From NCBI GenBank assembly GCA_022826345.1, contig JAJDVB010000162.1, positions 4,507 to 68,506 on the forward strand: DNA of 64,000 bases, written 5' to 3'. Positions 36,022 to 44,002 of this stretch are shown piece after piece. The notes beneath the pieces were generated by a model. It saw only the letters and a program-made list of their open reading frames with translations, did no database searches and was not told the DNA's origin. Position 1 is the stretch's first letter. Every line of letters begins with the position of its first letter. The DNA is from Alphaproteobacteria bacterium. GTDB lineage: Bacteria; Pseudomonadota; Alphaproteobacteria; UBA828. The position numbers were made by a program, and so were the translations under genes.

Positions 36022-37341
36022 TCACTCCGTCCGCCCGAATACACGGGCGAAGATGGTATCGACGTGCGTGAGGTACGGTTCGGGCGCGAAGAGCGCGGCG
36101 AGTTCCGCGCGGTCGAGCACCTCTGTCACTCTTGCATCCGCTGCGAGCGCAGACTCGAAATTACCGCCATCTTCCCAAACCTTTAGAGAGATTTCTTGAA
36201 CAATCTCATAAGCGTCTTCGCGCGACATGCCGTGCTTGATCAGCGTCAACAGCACGCGCTGGCTGTAGACCAGCCCGCCGCGGCTCTCCAGGTTGCGCCG
36301 CATGGCCCCCTCGTCGACCACGAGGCCATCGACGACGCTGGCGAGCCGGGTCAGCGCGAAGTCCAGCGCGATGGTCGCATCGGGCGCAAACACGCGCTCG
36401 ACCGCCGAATGGCTGATGTCGCGCTCGTGCCAGAGCGCGATGTTCTCCAGCGCCGGCACCACGGCCGCCCGCACGATTCGGGCGAGGCCGGTGAGGTTCT
36501 CGGTCAGGATCGGGTTCTTCTTGTGGGGCATGGCCGAGGAACCTTTCTGGCCCTTGCCGAAGGCCTCGGCCGCCTCCCCCACCTCGCTTCGTTGCAGATG
36601 CCTGATCTCCACCGCCAGCCGCTCGATGGCGCCGGCGATGACGCCGAGGGTGGCGAAATACATGGCGTGTCGGTCGCGTGGGATGACCTGGGTCGAAACC
36701 GGCTCCGGCGTGAGCCCCATCTGCTCTGCAACGTGCGCCTCCACCGCCGGATCGACGCTCGCGAAAGTGCCCACCGGTCCGGAGATGGCGCAGGTCGCGA
36801 TCTCGCGCCGCGCCGCCTTCAACCGCTCACCGGCGCGCGCGAACTCGGCATGGTGGCCGGCGAGCTTGAGTCCGAAGCTGGTGGGCTCAGCATGGACGCC
36901 GTGGCTCCGGCCGACGCAGAGCGTGTTTTTGTGCTCGAAGGCGCGGCGCTCCAGTGCCGCGGTTACGGCTTCGACGCCATCCGCCAGCAAGGCGCCGGCG
37001 CGGTCGAGCTGCACCGCGAAGCAGGTGTCGAGAACGTCGGAAGAGGTCAAGCCCTGGTGGATGAAGCGCGCCTCCGGCCCCACGTGGTCCGCGAGGTTGG
37101 TGAGGAAGGCGATCACGTCGTGCCGGGTCTCGCGCTCGATCGCGTCGATCTTCGCGGGATCGACGAGCGCGTTTTCGTGCTCGTCGATGGCGCGGGCGAG
37201 CGCGGCTGCCGCCGCCTGCGGCGCCCGCCCGAACGTGACCTGGGCGTCGAGCGCATGGCGCTCGATCTCCAACCAGATGGCGAACTTGGTTTCGGGCGCC
37301 CAGACCGCGGCCATCTCCGGGCGTGAGTAACGCGGGATCAT
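36022..37341 (-). CDS. purB: Adenylosuccinate lyase
   Basis: A 439-residue fumarase-superfamily enzyme that acts at two steps of purine synthesis (SAICAR and adenylosuccinate cleavage). It starts MIPRYSRPEMAAVWAPETKF, has FIHQGLTSSDVLDT, CVGRSHGVHAEPTSFG with the catalytic histidine, and the superfamily signature GSSAMPHKKNPILTENLTG. The length fits the short bacterial type. tRNA-Gln lies 53 bases upstream on the same strand. Confidence 0.97.
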   Translation of the reverse strand: MIPRYSRPEMAAVWAPETKFAIWLEIERHALDAQVTFGRAPQAAAAALARAIDEHENALVDPAKIDAIERETRHDVIAFLTNLADHVGPEARFIHQGLTSSDVLDTCFAVQLDRAGALLADGVEAVTAALERRAFEHKNTLCVGRSHGVHAEPTSFGLKLAGHHAEFARAGERLKAARREIATCAISGPVGTFASVDPAVEAHVAEQMGLTPEPVSTQVIPRDRHAMYFATLGVIAGAIERLAVEIRHLQRSEVGEAAEAFGKGQKGSSAMPHKKNPILTENLTGLARIVRAAVVPALENIALWHERDISHSAVERVFAPDATIALDFALTRLASVVDGLVVDEGAMRRNLESRGGLVYSQRVLLTLIKHGMSREDAYEIVQEISLKVWEDGGNFESALAADARVTEVLDRAELAALFAPEPYLTHVDTIFARVFGRTE

Positions 37342-37393
37342 GGGATATCGCGGCGGGGGATCGACCCTCTCCTCAGGTGCCGGCGGCAGGGCT

Positions 37394-37467
37394 TGGCTGG
37401 GGCGCCAGGATTCGAACCTGGGATCACGGGACCAAAACCCGTTGCCTTACCGCTTGGCTACGCCCCA
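37394..37467 (-). tRNA. tRNA-Gln (anticodon TTG)
   Basis: A complete tRNA on the minus strand: acceptor TGGGGCG pairs with CGCCCCA, the anticodon stem ACGGG/CCCGT holds TTTTGGT (anticodon TTG, + strand 37433-37435), the T-loop is GTTCGAATC, and CCA is encoded. It is 5' of purB and in the same direction. Confidence 0.96.
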
Positions 37468-37515
37468 GGCGCGGCGGCTTTTAGCACGGCGCGAAGCGGC
37501 GCGGAAGCGAGCGGC

Positions 37516-37550
37516 TTGGAGTGTTTCCGTATTGCACGGAAACACTCCAA
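37516..37550. terminator. Perfect 15-bp hairpin before repeat copy D
   Basis: Arms 37516-37530 and 37536-37550 pair perfectly around the loop attgc and are followed by CAATTTTT. It has the same inner arm (GTTTCCGT/ACGGAAAC) as the hairpin at 16341-16375 but differs at three outer pairs, each compensated. The shape is that of a Rho-independent terminator, yet no plus-strand gene ends before it. Confidence 0.65.
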
Positions 37551-37663
37551 CAATTTTTCGCTCACGGCAGCCGGCCTACGGCCGGCGCCTCCGCGAGGGC
37601 GCCGCAGGAGCGGCGGGCCGCAGTCGCGGCCTGTCGCGCGTCCGTCAAAGACGGACGCGCTCT
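37551..37663 (+). repeat. Palindrome-rich dispersed repeat, copy D
   Basis: Fourth copy, full length, between tRNA-Gln (minus) and the ABC transporter operon (plus), so it lies in a divergent region rather than at gene ends. All four palindromes are kept, including the 9-bp final one. It directly follows the 15-bp hairpin, as in copy C. Between it and the transporter start (37664-37833) I see no gene, only presumed promoter sequence. Confidence 0.85.
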
Positions 37664-37833
37664 AGCCTGACTGGGACGCGAAGCCCTCCCAGGGCGGGAC
37701 GCCAGCAAGACCGATGGCGGCAAATCCGGTGGTCCGGGTAGCTTCGTGATTCCGGCAAGTGGTAGATTGTGGCCAGTGGTCGGCGTTGCCGGCCGATAAC
37801 GACCCATCAAGGGCGCATCAAGGGAGGCTTCAA

Positions 37834-38955
37834 ATGAAGCGAGTCTATGCCAAGACCACGGCCGCTGCCGTGGGCGCCGTCGCCGCTATCGCGGTGACGG
37901 CTTTGCTGAGTGGAGCCCAGGCCCAGGGCCTGGATGCCGCTCGTCAGATGATCGAGGAACACCGCGCCAAGCCGGTGTTTTCCGCTCCGGGACCCGCGTT
38001 CGACGCGAAGTCCTGCGCCGCCGGAAAGCGCGTCCTGACCATCCCTGTCTCCAGCGCGAACCCGTTCACCAAGAACATCGCCCTGGCCATGATCGAGGCC
38101 GGAAACGAGGCCGGCGTCGAGGTGACTGAATGGGAAAACCAGGCGCAGCCGTCGCAATGGGTGCAGGGCATCAACTTCGCGATCAACGAGGGCTTCGACC
38201 TGATCGATCTCCTCGGTGGCGTCGATCCCAGTGTGATCGTGCCACAAATCCAGGCAGCGACGGGCGCCGGTATCGTCGTCAAGACGTCGCACTTCTATGA
38301 TCTGACCCAGACGCCGCACGAGAGTGTCGACGGCGCCGTGCCGCTGAGCTTCTACAGGGTCGGTCAGATCCTCGCGAACTGGGCCATCAGTCAGACCGAC
38401 GGCAAGGCCAACGTCGTCATCATCGGTTCTGACGAGATCGTTCCGACGGCACCGTTCGTCCAGGGTATCCGCGACACGCTTCAGGCGAATTGTCCGGACT
38501 GTCAGGAAGTGGCCTACATCAATGCGCCGGTGCCCGAGTGGGCCACCAAGATTCAGCCCAGCGTCCAGTCGGCGCTGCTCGCGAACCCGGACGTCAACTA
38601 CCTCATACCGATCTACGACTCGATGTCGCAGTTCGTCGTGCCTGCCGTCCGCGTGGCCGGCAAGACGGGGCAGGTCAACATCGCGACGTTCAACGGCACG
38701 CCCTTCGTCATCGACCTGATCCAGCAAGGGCAGGTGGAGATGGATGTCGGCGAGTCGCTCGGCTGGATTGCACGCGGGATCCTCGATTCGCACATGCGAA
38801 CGCTGTGCGGGTTGGCCGAGCCGGCCGAACTGAACGTACCCTTCTATATTTTCGACAGCAGCAACGCGAACGATGCCGGCACCCCGGCGGACTACGACCG
38901 CGGTTACGGCGACGTTCACGTCTCCGGCTTCCGCACGCTGTGGGGCCTTGAGTAG
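37834..38955 (+). CDS. Sugar-type ABC transporter periplasmic substrate-binding protein
   Basis: A 373-residue secreted protein with a signal peptide (KTTAAAVGAVAAIAVTALLSGAQAQG, cleavage near residue 31) and a type I periplasmic-binding fold of the ribose-binding group: VLTIPVSSANPFTKNIALAMIEAGNEAG, INFAINEGFDLIDLLGGVDPS, then NVVIIGSDEIVPTAPFVQGIRD and VNYLIPIYDSMSQFVVPAVR. Cysteines at SCAAG, NCPDCQE and TLCGLAE may form disulphides. AGGGAGG precedes the ATG. It is first in the binding protein-ATPase-permease operon. The ligand (sugar, polyol or similar) is not visible. Confidence 0.9.
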   Translation: MKRVYAKTTAAAVGAVAAIAVTALLSGAQAQGLDAARQMIEEHRAKPVFSAPGPAFDAKSCAAGKRVLTIPVSSANPFTKNIALAMIEAGNEAGVEVTEWENQAQPSQWVQGINFAINEGFDLIDLLGGVDPSVIVPQIQAATGAGIVVKTSHFYDLTQTPHESVDGAVPLSFYRVGQILANWAISQTDGKANVVIIGSDEIVPTAPFVQGIRDTLQANCPDCQEVAYINAPVPEWATKIQPSVQSALLANPDVNYLIPIYDSMSQFVVPAVRVAGKTGQVNIATFNGTPFVIDLIQQGQVEMDVGESLGWIARGILDSHMRTLCGLAEPAELNVPFYIFDSSNANDAGTPADYDRGYGDVHVSGFRTLWGLE

Positions 38956-40579
38956 CAGTCACTCCGATCTCGGAACGGGGGCGCCGAACACCAGCGCCCC
39001 CGCTCTGTTTGCGGAGCACGTTTCGAAGACCTTCGGCGGCGAGAAGGCGCTCAGCGACGTCGCCTTCACGGTTGCCCCACGCGAAGTTCACGGGCTCCTG
39101 GGCCAAAACGGCTCGGGCAAGTCGACGCTGATCAAGATTCTCGCGGGCTTTCATGCCCCGGATCCCGGCGCGTCCCTGCAGATCTTCGGGCGCCCCGTTC
39201 CATTGCCCCTGGCGCCCGGTCAGTTCCGCGGGCTGGGGCTTGCCTTCGTGCACCAGCACCTCGGTCTCATGCCCAGCCTGACTGTGCTCGAAAACCTGAT
39301 GCTCGGCGAGCTCGCGACGCGCGCGGGAGCCTACATCAATTGGGCGCGGGAACGGCAGCGCGCCAGAGAGGTCTTCGCGCGCTTCGGCCTTGACCTCGAT
39401 CCGTCGGCCAAGGTGGAAGACCTGCCACAGGTAGAGCGCGCGCTTCTCGCCATCGTTCGCGCCTTCGACGACATCCGCGGCGAACGCGCGGCGCACGACA
39501 CGCCGGGCATCCTGTTTCTCGACGAACCCACGCCGTTTCTACCGAAGGAAGGAGTCAGCCAACTCTTCGGGCTGGTGCGCGGCATCGTCGACGAGGGCGC
39601 GAGCGTCATCTTCGTCTCGCACGACGTCGACGAGGTGCTCGAAATCACCGACCGCGCCACCATTCTGCGTGATGGCCGCGTGGCCGGGACCCTTGAAACG
39701 GCAAACGCCTTGTACGCCGACTTCGTGGAGTTGATCATCGGACGCCGGATCGAGGCGTTCCAGGCGGAGGCGCACGACCTGCGCGGGGCGGAAGTCGATG
39801 TGGCCGTGAGCGGACTGACCGGCGGCACCGTCGTCGATCTGTCCGTGAACCTGCACCGTGGCGAAGTTCTCGGCCTGACCGGTCTGATCGGCTCCGGTTT
39901 CGACGAGGTGCCCTACCTGCTGTTCGGCGCTTCGCGGGCCGATTCGGGCACGCTCCAGCTGCACGACAAGGCGTACGACCTGCACGACATGTCGCCGCAG
40001 CGGGCGATGGAGGGAGGCGTTGCGCTGCTTCCCGGCGACCGCCTCGGGTCGGCGGGCGTTGGCGACCTGACTCTCATCGACAACATCACCCTTCCTGTCC
40101 TCTCTTCATTCCACGGCCTGACAGGCCTGAAGCGTCGTGCGATGCGGCGCAGAGCGTCCGAGCTGGGCAGGGAATTCGACGTGCGGCCCAACGTGCCGGA
40201 GAGGGAACTCGAGTCTCTCTCTGGCGGCAATCAGCAAAAGGTCCTGCTCGCCAAGTGGATGCAGACGAGCCCGTCCCTCATGCTGCTGGACGAGCCGACC
40301 CAGGGCGTGGACGTTGGAGCCCGGCAGCAGGTCTTCGAGGCAATCCGCGACGTGGGGGAACAGGGTGCGGCGGTCATCTGCGCCAGCACCGACTACGGGC
40401 AACTCGCGGCGATCTGCGATCGCGTCCTGATTTTTGCGCGCGGTCGGGTGGTTCGGGAACTCGTCGGCGGTGATGTCACCAAGGACCGTATCGCCGAACA
40501 GACGGTCCTCAGTCTGGCACTGGGCAATCAGGGAGAAGCCGGCGCGGCGGGTCGCTCAACGGAGCAGGTACATGGCTGA
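38948..40579 (+). CDS. Sugar-type ABC transporter ATP-binding protein (two fused NBDs)
   Basis: A 543-residue protein of the RbsA/XylG type with two nucleotide-binding domains. NBD1 has Walker A GLLGQNGSGKSTLIKIL and Walker B ILFLDEPT, but its signature region is DLPQVERALLAIVRAF, unlike LSGGQ. NBD2 has a degenerate Walker A (GLIGSGFDEVPYLLFG, as is common in this family) and a canonical LSGGNQQKVLLAKW and LMLLDEPTQGVD. No ATG lies near; the best start is a TTG at 38948 that overlaps the binding-protein stop. The protein would then begin about 19 residues before the first conserved strand. It energises the permease encoded next. Confidence 0.88.
   Translation: MSSSHSDLGTGAPNTSAPALFAEHVSKTFGGEKALSDVAFTVAPREVHGLLGQNGSGKSTLIKILAGFHAPDPGASLQIFGRPVPLPLAPGQFRGLGLAFVHQHLGLMPSLTVLENLMLGELATRAGAYINWARERQRAREVFARFGLDLDPSAKVEDLPQVERALLAIVRAFDDIRGERAAHDTPGILFLDEPTPFLPKEGVSQLFGLVRGIVDEGASVIFVSHDVDEVLEITDRATILRDGRVAGTLETANALYADFVELIIGRRIEAFQAEAHDLRGAEVDVAVSGLTGGTVVDLSVNLHRGEVLGLTGLIGSGFDEVPYLLFGASRADSGTLQLHDKAYDLHDMSPQRAMEGGVALLPGDRLGSAGVGDLTLIDNITLPVLSSFHGLTGLKRRAMRRRASELGREFDVRPNVPERELESLSGGNQQKVLLAKWMQTSPSLMLLDEPTQGVDVGARQQVFEAIRDVGEQGAAVICASTDYGQLAAICDRVLIFARGRVVRELVGGDVTKDRIAEQTVLSLALGNQGEAGAAGRSTEQVHG
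38976..39002. promoter_or_regulatory. 9-bp GC hairpin at the binding-protein/ATPase junction
   Basis: Arms 38976-38984 and 38994-39002 are perfectly complementary around a 9-base loop. It lies 20 bases after the binding-protein stop and inside the start of the ATPase frame. Hairpins at this place often protect binding-protein mRNA or dampen downstream expression; that role is inferred. Confidence 0.5.
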
Positions 40580-41570
40580 AGGGACCGAGGTATCTGCCAA
40601 GGAGAAGGGTATCGATTGGCTTCTCGTGCTGGAAAAGTATGCGCTGATCCTGGCCTGGATCGCGTTGATCGTCGTTTTCGCCTTCGTGGCCCCGGCATCG
40701 TTTCTCCAATGGCCGACCTTCTCCTCTATCATATTCGGCTCCCAGGCCGTTCTCGTCGTGCTGACCCTGGGCCTGATCATCCCGCTTACGGCGGGCGACT
40801 TCGACGTTTCGGTCGCCGCCGTTCTGACCTTCTCGGCTATGATTCTCGCCGTCCTGAACGCCAAGATGGGCTTGCCGCTCTGGCAGGCCGTTCTGGCGTG
40901 CCTCGCCATGGGGCTGATCGTCGGCTTCCTCAACGCGTTCTTCATCATCTTCTTCCGTATCCATTCCTTGATCGTGACCCTTGGCACGGCCTCGGTCATC
41001 CAGGGTCTCATTCTGTGGATCAGCAGCTCGCAAACGCTGAGCGGCGTGTCCCCCGGCCTGATCGACTGGGTCATCGTCAATCGTCTCTTCGATATTCCGC
41101 TGGCCTTCTACTACGCGATGGCTCTGGGTGTGATCATTTGGTACGTCTTCGAGTTCACGCCCATCGGCCGGCGCCTCCTGTTCGTGGGCCGCGGACGCGA
41201 AGTCGCCCGCCTGTCCGGCATCAGCGTGGTGCGCGTCCGCGGCGTTGCTCTCGTGGCTTCCAGCGTCATCGCCACGCTTGCCGGCATCATCAACGTGGGC
41301 ACGACGGGCGGCGCGGACCCGCTGTCGGGCCTCACCTTCCTGCTACCGGCGTTTGCCGCCGCGTTTCTCGGCGCGACTAGCATCGTTCCCGGACGGTTCA
41401 ACCCGCTGGGCTCGATCATCGCGGTGTTCTTCCTGGTGACCGGCATCACCGGGCTCAATTTCCTGGGCGTCGACACGTTCGTGCAGAACATGTTCAACGG
41501 TGCCGCGCTGATCCTTGCCGTGTCCCTCTCGCAGCTCGTGCGCGGACGGAAGGAGCAGGGACTGACCTGA
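40572..41570 (+). CDS. Sugar-type ABC transporter permease
   Basis: A 332-residue membrane protein of the BPD_transp_2 (RbsC) type with about nine or ten hydrophobic segments, starting near LEKYALILAWIALIVVFAFVAP. Conserved features include LTAGDFDVSVAAVLTFSAM, corresponding to the DLSVG region, and the cytosolic coupling stretch FTPIGRRLLFVGRGREVARLSGI. The ATG overlaps the ATPase stop by eight bases, and GGAG lies upstream. Only one permease gene is present, so the channel is probably a homodimer. Confidence 0.92.
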   Translation: MAEGTEVSAKEKGIDWLLVLEKYALILAWIALIVVFAFVAPASFLQWPTFSSIIFGSQAVLVVLTLGLIIPLTAGDFDVSVAAVLTFSAMILAVLNAKMGLPLWQAVLACLAMGLIVGFLNAFFIIFFRIHSLIVTLGTASVIQGLILWISSSQTLSGVSPGLIDWVIVNRLFDIPLAFYYAMALGVIIWYVFEFTPIGRRLLFVGRGREVARLSGISVVRVRGVALVASSVIATLAGIINVGTTGGADPLSGLTFLLPAFAAAFLGATSIVPGRFNPLGSIIAVFFLVTGITGLNFLGVDTFVQNMFNGAALILAVSLSQLVRGRKEQGLT

Positions 41571-41580
41571 CCGAGACCGT

Positions 41581-42069
41581 TTAGCAGGGCTCTTCGTGGA
41601 AGAAGCGGAGGCGGTGAGCGGCGACACGGCCGAAGCGAATCGCTTGCTTGCGGCGGAGCCCCTGGGCCATGGGCTGGAGCGGCGCTTCGCGCCTGATCTC
41701 GGCGCCGAAGCGGTCGGCGACGATGATGCCGACGTCTGCCGGCAGCACGTCGAGCGGGAACTCGTTCCCGACCGCGAAGTAGAGCCGGTCGCAGTGGTTT
41801 CGATAATCCCGCCACTTGGTGTCGGCGCGGAAATCAGCGAGCCCGCTCTTGATCTCGACGATGACGAAGCGGCCCTTACCGTCCTGGCCCAGCACATCCG
41901 CCCGCCGGCCGGTGCCGAGCGGCACTTCGACGAGCGGGCAAATCCCCATCTCGTCGAGCAGCCGGCATACGCCACGGGCCAGCCCCTCCGCCCGGCCCTC
42001 GGCGACGCAGGGACGCGCGAGGTCGAGCGCGAGCTGGGCAGTTGTAACCATCGGTGCAGACAAGGACAT
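41581..42069 (-). CDS. mmcB: MmcB family DNA repair protein
   Basis: A 162-residue nuclease-fold protein of the alphaproteobacterial MmcB family, implicated in DNA damage tolerance in Caulobacter. The core is GRRADVLGQDGKGRFVIVEIKSGLADFRADTKWRDY, in which the D...EIK spacing resembles a PD-(D/E)xK site, followed by DRLYFAVGNEFPLDVLP and GIIVADRFGAEIRREAP. I chose the ATG at 42069; a TTG two codons before is possible. A LexA-box-like sequence lies 33 bases upstream. The gene converges on the ABC permease. Confidence 0.88.
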   Translation of the reverse strand: MSLSAPMVTTAQLALDLARPCVAEGRAEGLARGVCRLLDEMGICPLVEVPLGTGRRADVLGQDGKGRFVIVEIKSGLADFRADTKWRDYRNHCDRLYFAVGNEFPLDVLPADVGIIVADRFGAEIRREAPLQPMAQGLRRKQAIRFGRVAAHRLRFFHEEPC

Positions 42070-42102
42070 AGGCAACTCGGCTACCTACGACCGGACTCAG
42101 AT

Positions 42103-42117
42103 GTTCTTAGTTTATTC
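42103..42117. promoter_or_regulatory. Putative LexA (SOS) box upstream of mmcB
   Basis: The sequence GTTC-N7-ATTC is found 33 bases upstream of the mmcB start. The alphaproteobacterial LexA consensus is GTTC-N7-GTTC, so seven of the eight defined bases match. The site lies where it could cover the mmcB promoter. SOS control of mmcB is known in Caulobacter; here it is inferred. Confidence 0.5.
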
Positions 42118-42155
42118 TACCTTGGTGCCGCTTGCCTATGGTGCTTTGGCGCGCC

Positions 42156-42905
42156 TCAAACGTCATCGAATTGCGCCGGCTTCTGCTTGCCGAGGCGGGT
42201 CCAGTACTCCGCCGGGATCAGCTCGGGCTTCTTGTAGAAGTGCCAGCGGCAGGGCTTGGCGTGATCGGGGTCGAAGTCGGTGACCCAGAGCGGCGCGCCG
42301 CCCCACTCGATGGGCAGGATCTCGTTGAGCGCGCAGTGGACGCAGTAGTAGGGCACGTCCTTGCGGCCCCAGCTCCACCAGTGCGCCTCCTGGGTCGCGC
42401 CGAAGTTGTAGGGCGGGCCGAGGCGGGAGGGGGTCCTGTCCACAGGATCGCCGCGCCGCATGCGCCCGCCGCTGCCGCAAGGGTCCATGACGATGGTGTA
42501 GCGCTCGGCGTCCTCCAGCACGTCGATGTCGCCCTCCTGCCGGGGCCCGCAACGGTGGGCGCGCATCATCTCGGCGGTGAGCGTGACCTGGCGCTCGACG
42601 GTCATCCTGCGGAACCCCTTCCAGGTCCGCTTCATCATCCAGGTCTCCTGAGTCGCGCGCAGCATGGCGTAGACCTCGCCCTCGCCGAACTTGCGGCCGA
42701 TCTTGGTCAGCATGTCCCAGATCCAGTCGCAGTAGAGATCATGCAGACCCTTCCACTCGTGGATCAGGTTGCGCGCGAGAGTCTTGGCCTCCTCCGTGCG
42801 GCCCGCGTCGATGGCCTTCTCGATCACCTCGCCGGTGGGCCGGCCCAGATCGTCGAGGTCGTCCTCACGCAGCACCCGGCCCGCGAAATCGGAAAGCCTG
42901 AGCAT
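42156..42905 (-). CDS. Unrecognised conserved-looking protein with Cys motifs, 249 aa
   Basis: I do not recognise a named family. The protein is soluble. The N-terminal half is helical and charged (EVIEKAIDAGRTEEAKTLARNLIHEWKGLHDLYCDWIWDML), and the C-terminal half carries MDPCGSGGRMRR, then PYYCVHCALNEILPIEWGG and HAKPCRWHFYKKPELIPAEYW. Conserved-looking cysteines and histidines could make a metal or substrate site. GGAAGGGAAG precedes the ATG. It lies 23 bases downstream of the asparaginase gene on the same strand, so it may act on a related nitrogen compound; this is positional inference only. Confidence 0.6.
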   Translation of the reverse strand: MLRLSDFAGRVLREDDLDDLGRPTGEVIEKAIDAGRTEEAKTLARNLIHEWKGLHDLYCDWIWDMLTKIGRKFGEGEVYAMLRATQETWMMKRTWKGFRRMTVERQVTLTAEMMRAHRCGPRQEGDIDVLEDAERYTIVMDPCGSGGRMRRGDPVDRTPSRLGPPYNFGATQEAHWWSWGRKDVPYYCVHCALNEILPIEWGGAPLWVTDFDPDHAKPCRWHFYKKPELIPAEYWTRLGKQKPAQFDDV

Positions 42906-42927
42906 GGTGTCTTCCCTTCCCTAACTG

Positions 42928-43941
42928 CTATGCGCCTTGCGCCGGGCGGACGGCGCCGACGAGGCGGCCCGCCCAGTTGCGCAAGGGCTTGTCCAACATA
43001 TCGGCCAATGCCTCCCGGTCCCGGTCGTCGAGGACGCCGAGACGGTCGAGCATGGCCGCGATCGCGGCATCGGCAGCGCGGGTCGCGCCGTCACGCACCT
43101 TGAGCGCGAGCCCGACGCCGCTCTCGTAGAGCGCTGCGTAGAACACGCCCTCCGCACCGAATTTCACCAGAACGCGCTCGCCTGCCGTCTCGATAATGCG
43201 GGTGCACGCGCGGCCGTCGCCCGCGACCATGAAGGGATGGCCGGCGACCGCGCGGCGTATACGCGCAATCGCAGCTTGGCGTTCTTCAGCAAGACCGGAT
43301 GGGTCCGCGATGTTGGCCGCGGCGCGCGCGAGGCCGGAGAGCGGCAGGCCGATGGTCGGGATACTGCAACCGTCGATGGCCCACGGCGCGCGGTCGAGAT
43401 CGCAGCCGGACAGGTCGGCAATAGTGGCAGACACCCGCTGCTGCACCGGATGCTCGCGCGCGATGTAGCCCTGTGTCGGCTCGCCCAGCGACCGCGCCGT
43501 CACCAGGAAGGCGCTGTGCTTGCCCGAGCACATGTTCTGCACGGCCAGCCCGCTCTCTCCGGCGCGCACGCAGGCGTGGGCGGAGGGCGTGTGGTAAGGT
43601 AGGTGCGGGCCGCATTCGAGGTCGTCCTCGCTGAGCCCGGCGCGGGCGAGCCAACCGCGCACGGCTGCGACATGGTCCGGCTGGCCGTTGTGCGAGGAGC
43701 AGGCCAGCGCAATCTCCTCGTCACTCACCGCGTAGCGCTCGGCAGCGCCGGTTTCGAGCAGCGGCAGGACCTGCACCGACTTGATGGTCGAGCGCGGATA
43801 GACCACCGCATCGGTCTCGCCCCAGCCCTGCACGAGACGGCCGGCGGGATCGACCACCGCCGCATCCACCAGATGCCGGCTTTCGATCGCCGGGCCGCGG
43901 GTGCATTCGACAACCAGCGGCCCCTGCCGTTCCGTTTCCAA
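42928..43941 (-). CDS. Class 3 (Rhizobium etli type) L-asparaginase
   Basis: A 337-residue asparaginase of the R. etli type, which hydrolyses L-asparagine and is unrelated to the E. coli enzymes. Residues known to be catalytic or zinc-binding in the R. etli enzyme are all in place, each shifted by three: Ser51 and Lys54 in PRSTIKSVQ, Ser83 in CSSHNG, Cys138 and Lys141 in MCSGKHS, and Cys192 in DGCSIPT; the late lysine is in VKFGAEGV. The likely start is TTG at 43941. It is co-directional with the unrecognised 249-residue gene downstream. Confidence 0.92.
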   Translation of the reverse strand: METERQGPLVVECTRGPAIESRHLVDAAVVDPAGRLVQGWGETDAVVYPRSTIKSVQVLPLLETGAAERYAVSDEEIALACSSHNGQPDHVAAVRGWLARAGLSEDDLECGPHLPYHTPSAHACVRAGESGLAVQNMCSGKHSAFLVTARSLGEPTQGYIAREHPVQQRVSATIADLSGCDLDRAPWAIDGCSIPTIGLPLSGLARAAANIADPSGLAEERQAAIARIRRAVAGHPFMVAGDGRACTRIIETAGERVLVKFGAEGVFYAALYESGVGLALKVRDGATRAADAAIAAMLDRLGVLDDRDREALADMLDKPLRNWAGRLVGAVRPAQGA

Positions 43942-44002
43942 CCTTGCCTCGCTTCACTTCCGCGTCCGGCCGGGGCGAGAGCGTAGCACGCCGTCGCGCC
44001 GA

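Noticed and set aside
37393..37665. Short open frames with recurring SLTAAGLRPAPPRGRR translation at the repeat copies
   Set aside because: The similarity comes from the palindromic DNA repeat itself; copies lack a common start and ribosome-binding site and copy C breaks off.
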